From: Candidatus Poribacteria bacterium
GTDB lineage: Bacteria > Poribacteria > WGA-4E > WGA-3G
Direction: 5' to 3'
NCBI GenBank assembly: GCA_012270875.1
Contig: JAAXHI010000080.1
Span: 20,247-53,407 of the forward strand
Length of the DNA stretch: 33,161 nucleotides
Under the pieces are notes generated by a model. That model searched no databases. It had not been told where the DNA came from and saw only the letters and a program-made list of their open reading frames with translations. Below are positions 26,726-33,161 of the stretch, piece by piece. Made by a program: the position numbers and the translations under genes. Numbering within the stretch: position 1 is the first letter of the stretch; every line of letters starts with the position of its first letter.

Positions 26726-26865
26726 TAGGACTTAAGACTTACGCACTTCCTCTTAAAGTCCCCCTGATAAGGGGAATTTAGGGGGTTTAATGAACGAAAG
26801 TCCCCCTGATAAGGGGGATTTAGGGGGTTTAATGAACGGGAATTCCAACTTTTGCGTAAGTCCTA
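26726..26865. mobile_element. MITE-like element with TAGGACTTACGCA ends (copy 2)
   Basis: A 140-bp non-coding element flanked by a perfect 5-bp repeat TAGAA (26721-26725 and 26866-26870). The right end is TGCGTAAGTCCTA. The left end is its inverse with a 7-base tandem duplication (TAGGACTTA-AGACTTA-CGCA). It contains two CCCCCTGATAAGGGGG units (26755-26787 and 26797-26829), each followed by TTTAATGAACG. It lies 5 bases after the DUF4159 stop, as copy 1 lies next to the groEL stop. Confidence 0.8.
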
Positions 26866-26947
26866 TAGAATTCAAAGTAGTAGACACGCGCCTTCGGGTT
26901 CTCCGTCCACTAATACCTAATTGAGGATGGTGCATAAAAATCTCTCG

Positions 26948-27022
26948 TAGGGGTTGGGTCTCCCAACCCGTCCGATGCGCGCATAGCAGATCTGATAGAG
27001 GGCGAGGCAACCTCGCCCCTAC
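26948..27022. repeat. Double hairpin bounded by GTAGGGG / CCCCTAC
   Basis: Two perfect 8-bp stems with 3-base loops, GGGTTGGG-TCT-CCCAACCC (26951-26969) and GGGCGAGG-CAA-CCTCGCCC (27000-27018), lie inside an inverted GTAGGGG...CCCCTAC frame. The rest of the 366-bp gap (26721-27086) is the element above and a GTAGTAGACACG fragment near 26876. No gene is seen in it. Confidence 0.75.
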
Positions 27023-27086
27023 GGTGGTCGCATACCCTAACGTTTGGAATAATGAACCACCCTCACCTAATTAAAGGACAAGTAAA

Positions 27087-30000
27087 ATGGACGCACAAAA
27101 TGTAAATAAGGCTTATGAAAACCTAATCGCTCGATTACAGACAGTTCGGCGACAGTGGTGGTGGCTCACTTTTTCTGAAGGTCTCCTAAAATGCATCGGT
27201 ATTCTCGCGCTTGTCACGGTCGGCACCCTTATCATTTTAACCATTAATATTCAAGCATGGCAATCTCCTTTTTTCCTCTGGCTCCGTGTGGGGATTCTCT
27301 TATTGGCAGCAGCCATCGGCATCTATACCCTGATCCGAACCCTGATTTTACCGCTCTGTCGTCGGCTCACGGACGCCGCGATCGCATCGCGTCTCGAATT
27401 GACACAAGTAGAAAGTGAACTCGTATCCGAAAACCGGATTCTAAGTGCCGTGCAGCTTTGGCAGAACCTGACAGACAACCGGCTCGGTTATGCACCGGAA
27501 TTTATTGAACACCTCATTATTCAAACCGACGCGGATATGAAAAATATCCAACATAGACGGGTATTTCAGACCGAATTTCGGAAAATTAAGCGGAATGCGG
27601 GGATCGCTGTTGCGGGAGCAGGGATCCTACTCATCACCCACCTCCTCTTGCCCAATGCTTTCACCGGTTTAGCGACCGCCTTTCAAACTTTGCCACAGAC
27701 ACTACCGGATCGCCAAGCGGATTCAAAACCCGCTATCCAGATTACAGAAATCCAACCCGGCAGTGTTCAAATTGAACGCGGCACCGATGTTAACGTCACC
27801 GCAAAGGTAACCGGACACATCGGCGCACCCGTTACACTCTATTACCGAGTCGCAGGCGAAAATGAAGATGCCTCAACGGTAGCATGGCAACCGATGCCTA
27901 TGCAGCGCACAAACGACCTACAGCCGCCAGAAACCGATCTCTCTTACCACGTGACCCTTAAAAATGTGAACCGTCCGCTCCAATACTATATCAATGTCAA
28001 AGAGGTGGCATCGGCGCAGTATCAGGTAACAATTAGCGATGAACCCGTTGTCACCCAATTTCAGTATCGGCTTAGTTACCCTGTCTACACGCAACTGCAA
28101 CCGCAGACGCTTCCCGCGAACACTGGCGATATTCAAGCACTTTTCGGAACAGAACTCGTATTTACTGGCGAGAGTAACAAACCCCTTAAGGCAGCATCCC
28201 TCGCGTTTGAAGATTCCAATGATGTCGCATTGGAGATTACAGCGCAACACCTCACCGAACCGCAACAAAAGCATCTTGAAGCACAAACACCACCAACCCA
28301 CCTCACCGAACCGCAAGGTAAATTAGAAAAACCTCGCACAATGCGTGGATCTTTTGTCGCGCAACAGAGCGGAAACTATCATATCCATATTACCGATGTT
28401 GAAGGTTTTACAAATCGCGATCCTATTAACTATACGCTCACCGTCCGCAAAGATGCACCACCTGATGTCAATATCGTTTCACCTGAACGAGATACCGTTT
28501 TGGATAATGCCATGTTAGTGGAACTAAAGGTGGAGGCTACGGATGACTACGGCATACAAGCACTTCAACTATTGTATCACGTTGAGGCGGAGGGTGCCGA
28601 AGAGGTGAACGTCCCATTGAAGCGGTGGGGTGTAGAAAACGCACCTGTCCGTAGGTCAGTCTCCGTATCATACACATGGGATGTGGATCGGATCGGTGTC
28701 TTTCCGGGTGAAACAATCGCTTATTACGTTCAGGCACTGGATAACGATAGTGTCTCAGGACCGAATATCGGCAAATCACCGACCTATACGCTCCGTTTCC
28801 CATCGCTTTCCGAACTATACGATTCTGTCGCTACCGAGCAGGAGACCGAACAACAAAGTCTTGAAGAACTTGTTGATGAACAAGCAGATGCTACCGGTTT
28901 AGTTGATACCCTTCTCGGTAAGATTAGAAAGAGCCAAGAACTCACCCTTAACGATGAGAACTTGATGCAACAGGTGCTTGAAAACCAGAAGCAGATTGAG
29001 CAGACAGCGAAGCAGTTAGTCGATGATATGAAGCAGACTGCCGAAGAGATGGAACAGAATCAACTCTTTGACACTGAGACGATACAGAAGTATCAGGAAC
29101 TACAAAATCTCATGGAGAAAGCACTTTCTGAAGAACATAAGGAGATTTTGCGGAAATTGTCAGAGGCGTTGGCAAAGCAACAGACGAATGAACAAGAGAG
29201 ATCAATGATGGAGGCGAATCTCAGTCAAGAGCAGTTTTTACAGCAGCTCGAACGCGCGAAGTCGCTTTATGAACAGATCCTCCTCCAACAGGAACTCGAA
29301 GCAGCTGCGAAACAGGCAAAAGCACTCGCTGAACAACAGAAGCAGCTGATGGATACATTAGAAACGTTACAGCAGTCCACGCCAACAACCGATCTCGCAG
29401 AAAAAGAGGACCGCGTCGGTGAGGAATTCGGGAGGCTCAGTGAGAAATTAGATAATCTCGGCACTAAGATGGGCGAACTCGCGGAGAATAAAGAGAACGC
29501 GCCACCACAGATAGAACGGCTCGCAGACGAAATCAAACGCCTCAACCAGTTTACCAAAGACCATAACCTACCCGAGGACCTTCAAGCGACCAGTCAAAAT
29601 CTCCGAAGCGGGCAAAACACAGAGGCACTTGAATCCGGACGCGCAGCGGAGCAGACGCTAACAGAACTCGCACAAGGGTTAGATAACGCTTTGGCATTCA
29701 TGGAAGGCGCAAACGTAAACGAAACCATGACTGCTATGCAAGAAGCCGTTGAAAGTGGGCTGCACCTCTCGCATCTCCATGAGAAAGTCCTTACCAAGAC
29801 AAGCGACCTCATCATTGCCGGACAGACCGATGCTTATATTCCGAGCGAAATCTTGCAGCTACAGCAACTCGCAGCGGATGAACTTAGCACAGCAGAAGGG
29901 ATCGCTCAACTTTCCAATAAACTTTGGGAATTAGGGAACCGACAAATCGAGGTGCCAAACAAAGTCATTTGGCATCTCAACGCCACAAACGACGCACTCT

Positions 30001-30698
30001 CCCGTGCTGCACGCGCCTTAGAGGATAGACAACCCAGTCTCGCTGTTCCAATTCAGAGAACCGCACTTGCCGATCTCAATCAGGCGGTTTTTGAACTCCT
30101 TGATGCAATGGCGCAGATGAACCAGCAGACGGGTGCCAGCGGATTAGAGAACATGATGGAGCAGCTCCAACAACTCGCCGAGAGTCAGGAACAGTTAAAC
30201 CAGATGGCGCAAAACCTGAGTCAACAGATGCGAGAACAGGGACAAACCCCCGGCTTTCAACAGATGATGCGTCAACTCGCCGCACAACAGGAGTTGATTC
30301 GGGAAGCGACCGAACGCCTTGCCGAACGCGCTGAACAGATGGCACAAATGTTAGGAAGTCTTGAAGAGGTCGCTGAGGATATGACGGAAGTCGAAAAGGC
30401 ACTCCGACAGGGTGAACTCAGTGATCAAGTGCTCAATAGACAGGAGCAAATTTTAACGCGGATGCTTGATAGTTTGAAATCGTTGCAGAAACGGGATGTC
30501 GGTAAACAGCGCAAGGCTGAAGTCGCAAAGAAGCCGGAAACCTCTGCACAGGAAGTCCCGCCGCTGCATCCCGAACTCCTTGAAATTGTTCAGAAATTAG
30601 AAGCCGCGCCTCACGCGAAAGAGTTTGAGGACATTCCATTCCAGTATCGAGAGCAGCTGCGGCGATATTTCAAAGCACTTTCGGAGAAGACCCAGTAA
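27087..30698 (+). CDS. Giant coiled-coil membrane protein, DUF4175-like
   Basis: 1203 residues. Two membrane helices near the start (about 33-53 and 60-84) and a third near 170-190 are followed by beta-sandwich repeats (~215-600: 'VNVTAKVTGHIGAPVTLYYRV', 'PDVNIVSPERDTVLDNAMLVELKVEATDDYGIQALQLLY'). The last half (~605-1160) is almost unbroken Gln/Glu/Leu-rich coiled coil. This order is that of DUF4175-like proteins next to vWA/DUF4159 genes. It probably spans the membrane with a large extracytoplasmic part; the function is unknown. The start ATG has AAAGGACAAG upstream. The Tat-type gene begins 38 bp after the stop. Confidence 0.8.
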   Translation: MDAQNVNKAYENLIARLQTVRRQWWWLTFSEGLLKCIGILALVTVGTLIILTINIQAWQSPFFLWLRVGILLLAAAIGIYTLIRTLILPLCRRLTDAAIASRLELTQVESELVSENRILSAVQLWQNLTDNRLGYAPEFIEHLIIQTDADMKNIQHRRVFQTEFRKIKRNAGIAVAGAGILLITHLLLPNAFTGLATAFQTLPQTLPDRQADSKPAIQITEIQPGSVQIERGTDVNVTAKVTGHIGAPVTLYYRVAGENEDASTVAWQPMPMQRTNDLQPPETDLSYHVTLKNVNRPLQYYINVKEVASAQYQVTISDEPVVTQFQYRLSYPVYTQLQPQTLPANTGDIQALFGTELVFTGESNKPLKAASLAFEDSNDVALEITAQHLTEPQQKHLEAQTPPTHLTEPQGKLEKPRTMRGSFVAQQSGNYHIHITDVEGFTNRDPINYTLTVRKDAPPDVNIVSPERDTVLDNAMLVELKVEATDDYGIQALQLLYHVEAEGAEEVNVPLKRWGVENAPVRRSVSVSYTWDVDRIGVFPGETIAYYVQALDNDSVSGPNIGKSPTYTLRFPSLSELYDSVATEQETEQQSLEELVDEQADATGLVDTLLGKIRKSQELTLNDENLMQQVLENQKQIEQTAKQLVDDMKQTAEEMEQNQLFDTETIQKYQELQNLMEKALSEEHKEILRKLSEALAKQQTNEQERSMMEANLSQEQFLQQLERAKSLYEQILLQQELEAAAKQAKALAEQQKQLMDTLETLQQSTPTTDLAEKEDRVGEEFGRLSEKLDNLGTKMGELAENKENAPPQIERLADEIKRLNQFTKDHNLPEDLQATSQNLRSGQNTEALESGRAAEQTLTELAQGLDNALAFMEGANVNETMTAMQEAVESGLHLSHLHEKVLTKTSDLIIAGQTDAYIPSEILQLQQLAADELSTAEGIAQLSNKLWELGNRQIEVPNKVIWHLNATNDALSRAARALEDRQPSLAVPIQRTALADLNQAVFELLDAMAQMNQQTGASGLENMMEQLQQLAESQEQLNQMAQNLSQQMREQGQTPGFQQMMRQLAAQQELIREATERLAERAEQMAQMLGSLEEVAEDMTEVEKALRQGELSDQVLNRQEQILTRMLDSLKSLQKRDVGKQRKAEVAKKPETSAQEVPPLHPELLEIVQKLEAAPHAKEFEDIPFQYREQLRRYFKALSEKTQ

Positions 30699-30736
30699 CC
30701 CCAAAGTCGGTAACCATTAGCCAACATAAAGAATTC

Positions 30737-31894
30737 ATGAACCGTAGAAATTTTTTGATTAACGGAAGCACCGCATTGGCAGGAATATTTCTCTCTAACC
30801 ATCATCAGAGTCTGCATGCGTACCCCCATGAAATCCATATTGACAAACATAAAAACGAAAAGGAAAAAGGTATGAGAACAGCAGTTAGTATCGTTGACGA
30901 TACATTTTACATTAACGGAGAAGTTACCTATCCGGGACGTTCTTATCACGGACATAAGATCGAAGGACTGCTCATCAACACCCGCATGGTGCAAGGCATC
31001 TTTGATGACAGAAACCCGGAGACCGTACACCTCTGGGAATACCCTGACACCGGAGAATGGGACCCCGAACGCAATACCCGCGAATTTTTAGCAGCGATGC
31101 CGACATGGCGCGCCCACGGCGTATTGGCGTTCACCATTAACCTCCAAGGCGGGAGTCCTGAAGGCTACTCCAAAGCGCAACCGTGGCACAACTCCGGTAT
31201 AGAAGCCGATGGCAGTCTCAATCCAGATTATCTGTCACGCCTTGAACGCATCATCGACTTCGCTGACGCGCTCGGTATGGTTGTCATCCTCGGTTATTTC
31301 TATTTCGGACAGGACCAACGAGTTAAGGACGAAAACGCCGTCAAAAATGCCGTAGACAACGCAACCGGATGGCTTTTCGACAAAGGATACACCAATGTCA
31401 TCGTTGAGGTGAACAACGAATGCAACGTCAGAGCCTATACGCATGAAATTCTGAAACCGCAACGCGTACACGAATTGATTGAACGTGTAAAGGCAACGAC
31501 ACACAACGGCAATAGATTCCTCGTTGGAACGAGTTATGGTGGCGGTAAAGTCCCCCTCGAAAATGTCGTCCGTGCCTCCGATTTCCTACTTGTCCACGGA
31601 AACGGTGTGAGCGATCCGAATCGCATCATTGAGATGGTACAACAGACCCGCGAGGTACCCGGTTACCGTCCAATGCCGATCCTTTTCAACGAGGACGACC
31701 ATTTCGATTTCGATAAACCGTTGAACAACTTCGTCGCGGCTGTCAGTCAATACGCCTCATGGGGCTACTTCGATCCGGGTGAAAACGATTATCACCACGG
31801 TTACCAATCCGTCCCAGTCCAATGGCAGATCAACACACCCCGCAAACGTGATTTTTTCCAAAAGGCTCGCGATATCACGGGGTGTTCTTTATAG
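30737..31894 (+). CDS. Tat-exported glycosidase-like TIM-barrel protein
   Basis: 385 residues. The N-terminus '[20 protein letters not shown]' is a twin-arginine signal. The body reads as a clan GH-A-like (GH5-type) barrel: '[35 protein letters not shown]', '[11 protein letters not shown]', an acid/base-type Glu in '[10 protein letters not shown]', and a possible nucleophile Glu in '[10 protein letters not shown]'. The likely role is cleavage of an exported or environmental polysaccharide; the substrate is unknown. Two starts compete. The ATG at 30737 gives the Tat signal but has a weak ribosome site. The in-frame ATG at 30872 has AAGGAAAAAGG and would give a cytoplasmic 340-residue form. The intact RRxFL motif favours the longer form. 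Confidence 0.7.
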   Translation: MNRRNFLINGSTALAGIFLSNHHQSLHAYPHEIHIDKHKNEKEKGMRTAVSIVDDTFYINGEVTYPGRSYHGHKIEGLLINTRMVQGIFDDRNPETVHLWEYPDTGEWDPERNTREFLAAMPTWRAHGVLAFTINLQGGSPEGYSKAQPWHNSGIEADGSLNPDYLSRLERIIDFADALGMVVILGYFYFGQDQRVKDENAVKNAVDNATGWLFDKGYTNVIVEVNNECNVRAYTHEILKPQRVHELIERVKATTHNGNRFLVGTSYGGGKVPLENVVRASDFLLVHGNGVSDPNRIIEMVQQTREVPGYRPMPILFNEDDHFDFDKPLNNFVAAVSQYASWGYFDPGENDYHHGYQSVPVQWQINTPRKRDFFQKARDITGCSL

Positions 31895-31920
31895 CATCAG
31901 GAAAAAGGAAATTTAAAAAT

Positions 31921-32694
31921 ATGTTACCACAGATTGAACCCATCTATTTTGTTATTACTGTTCTCGTTATCATTTTACTTACGACAAGCGTCCGGATCCT
32001 CAAGGAATACGAGCGCGCCGTCATCTTCCGTCTCGGACGATTGACCGGCACCCGCGGCCCCGGACTCGTGCTGCTGATACCGTTCTGGATTGAACGGATG
32101 CAAAAAATCAGCCTCCGTGTTATCGTCAACGATGTCACCCCGCAAGATGTCATTACAAAAGACAACGTCTCCGTAAGCGTTAACGCCGTACTAACCTTCA
32201 GAGTCATCGAAGCCGACAAAGCCGTGATTGAGGTTGAGGACTTCGGTTTCGCAATCTCCCAAATCGCACAGACGACACTCCGAAGTGTCCTCGGACGTGC
32301 TGAACTCGACGACCTACTCTCCGAGCGCGAGAAACTAAATCAGGACTTAGAAAATATCATCAAAAAGCATTGTGAACCGTGGGGTGTTGAGGTGCAGGCA
32401 ATGGAGATTAAGCACGTAGATCTCCCCGTCGAAATGCAGCGCGCGATGGCGAAACAGGCGGAAGCCGAACGTGAACGCCGCGCCAAAGTTACGCACGCCG
32501 AAGGTGAATTTGAATCCGCCCAAGTGTTGACAGATGCAGCAGAAATTCTCAGCGAAACCCCGACAGCCGTGCAGCTCCGATTCCTGCAAGCATTAGTAGA
32601 AGTCAGCGCAGAAAAGAACTCGACCGTCGTCTTCCCAATCCCGATAGACCTGCTCAGCCCGTTTCTTGAGAAGATAAACGGTAAAGAAGAATAG
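31921..32694 (+). CDS. Slipin / stomatin-like SPFH (band 7) protein
   Basis: 257 residues from the ATG at 31921; AAGGA lies upstream, and the longer frame would overlap the preceding gene. One N-terminal membrane helix ('[17 protein letters not shown]') is followed by the SPFH core: '[27 protein letters not shown]', '[20 protein letters not shown]', '[23 protein letters not shown]', '[16 protein letters not shown]', and the helical '[21 protein letters not shown]'. Slipins form membrane rings and are often paired with an NfeD-type protease; no nfeD gene lies in the window upstream. It is the last plus-strand gene before a repeat-rich gap. Confidence 0.93.
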   Translation: MLPQIEPIYFVITVLVIILLTTSVRILKEYERAVIFRLGRLTGTRGPGLVLLIPFWIERMQKISLRVIVNDVTPQDVITKDNVSVSVNAVLTFRVIEADKAVIEVEDFGFAISQIAQTTLRSVLGRAELDDLLSEREKLNQDLENIIKKHCEPWGVEVQAMEIKHVDLPVEMQRAMAKQAEAERERRAKVTHAEGEFESAQVLTDAAEILSETPTAVQLRFLQALVEVSAEKNSTVVFPIPIDLLSPFLEKINGKEE

Positions 32695-32713
32695 ACTTTT
32701 CCGAACCTCAATA

Positions 32714-32735
32714 GGTGCGGTTTCCTAACCGCACC
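32714..32735 (+). terminator. GGTGCGGTT-TCCT-AACCGCACC hairpin after the slipin gene
   Basis: Perfect 9-bp stem with a 4-base loop, 20 bases after the slipin stop and followed by GGATTTTA. It could end the transcript, though the T run is short. It is a variant copy of the hairpin at 11198-11219. Confidence 0.55.
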
Positions 32736-33060
32736 GGATTTTACACAGAAAACTTGAATATTACCAAACCTTCTTGAGTAAGCTTTGTAAAAGGGAGCTC
32801 CGAATCCCGACTCCTCCAAAACCCCTGTCATCCCTGATTCAAGTTAACTGAAACCTATCCCTTTGACTGCTGACGGTTTCCGATGGCTGACTGCTGACCG
32901 CTAATCGCCATTTCTCACTTTTTGCATTTTTTTTCAAATTATGCACCCTTTTGCTGGTGAAGTGCGTCTTTAATAATTGAAACCCTCAATATTCGGATGA
33001 CCCGAATAGCAGGGATTTGGTTCAACATACGGATATTTATGAGATACTTTGAAAAAAAAC
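32736..33060. other. Gene-free region with degenerate repeats
   Basis: No convincing coding frame was seen on either strand. At 32864-32908 two copies of TGACTGCTGACSG separated by TTTCCGATGGC belong to the TTAGCCATCAGCC word family. The rest is AT-rich with no recognised site. Confidence 0.5.
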
Positions 33061-33087
33061 GAACCTTTTTTGAGCGTATCTGACTAA
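33061..33087 (+). promoter_or_regulatory. Possible ECF sigma factor promoter at the window edge
   Basis: GAACC (33061-33065), 16 bases, then GACTAA (33082-33087), within GAACCTTTTTTGAGCG. GAACC plus a 16-17-base spacer is typical of ECF (extracytoplasmic-function) sigma promoters. The controlled gene would lie beyond 33161 on the plus strand. The -10 box is only a partial match. Confidence 0.35.
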
Positions 33088-33161
33088 ACTATCAAATACC
33101 TACAGTGAACCTTCAAAGAATGTAAAGATTGACAACGCTAATATTGTAAAAAATAAAAGGG

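Noticed and set aside
32340-32831. 163-residue minus-strand frame over the slipin gene
   Set aside because: Antisense to the conserved SPFH core and Cys/Ser/Arg-rich without any recognisable domain; a shadow.
33129-33161. TTGACA promoter at the end of the window
   Set aside because: No matching -10 box at 16-18 bases before the sequence ends.

Overview
The window most resembles a Candidatus Poribacteria-type (or related uncultured, sponge- or marine-associated) genome. This is inferred from style, not from a marker gene. The signs are a secreted LamG-like protein with a short conserved-looking tail, several TIM-barrel sugar isomerases beside a Gfo/Idh/MocA oxidoreductase, a vWA/DUF4159/DUF4175-like membrane locus, and intergenic regions crowded with short palindromic repeats and small non-autonomous elements. 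No rRNA, tRNA or CRISPR array was seen.

Layout. (1) 1-987: the 3' part of a CapK/PaaK-like adenylate-forming ligase gene, running convergently into (2) 1074-3497, a large fusion of a sugar nucleotidyltransferase, a left-handed beta-helix and a DUF89 phosphatase-like domain. (3) 3498-14507, all on the minus strand: a type I restriction-modification island. In transcription order it reads orphan gene A'', hsdR; then a 490-bp repeat-filled gap; then an AlbA/Schlafen-type ATP-binding protein, hsdS, a UPF0175 protein, a TIGR04255-like gene (T), genes A and B, hsdM, and a second A'-B' pair. (4) 14582-17362, minus strand: LamG-like secreted protein, hydroxypyruvate-isomerase-like protein and MocA-type dehydrogenase. 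(5) 17717-22235, plus strand: sugar isomerase, GlmL/MutL-like ATPase and GroEL, the last with its own consensus promoter. (6) 22452-23404, minus strand: a zinc-ribbon protein and a small unknown protein. (7) 23638-32694, plus strand: vWA membrane protein, DUF4159 protein, giant coiled-coil DUF4175-like protein, Tat-type glycosidase-like protein and a slipin.

The main candidate for something undescribed is the T-A-B gene set inside the type I island. A occurs three times and B twice, each copy adjacent to an hsd gene. A' appears to carry the first ~20 codons and the upstream DNA of a T gene, so the A'-B' pair looks like a collapsed second copy of T-A-B. A decayed copy of the hsdM 3' end lies just beyond A'-B', so the cassette is bracketed by a diverged direct repeat of about 59 bp.

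The intergenic DNA holds several repeat families: a ~140-bp element with inverted ends and apparent 5-bp target duplications (two copies), a ~111-bp element with 16-bp inverted ends, a 9-bp-stem hairpin family whose two copies differ by a compensatory change, a TTAGCCATCAGCC family, and a 40-bp tandem repeat. All alignments and identities here were made by eye; no database search was run.
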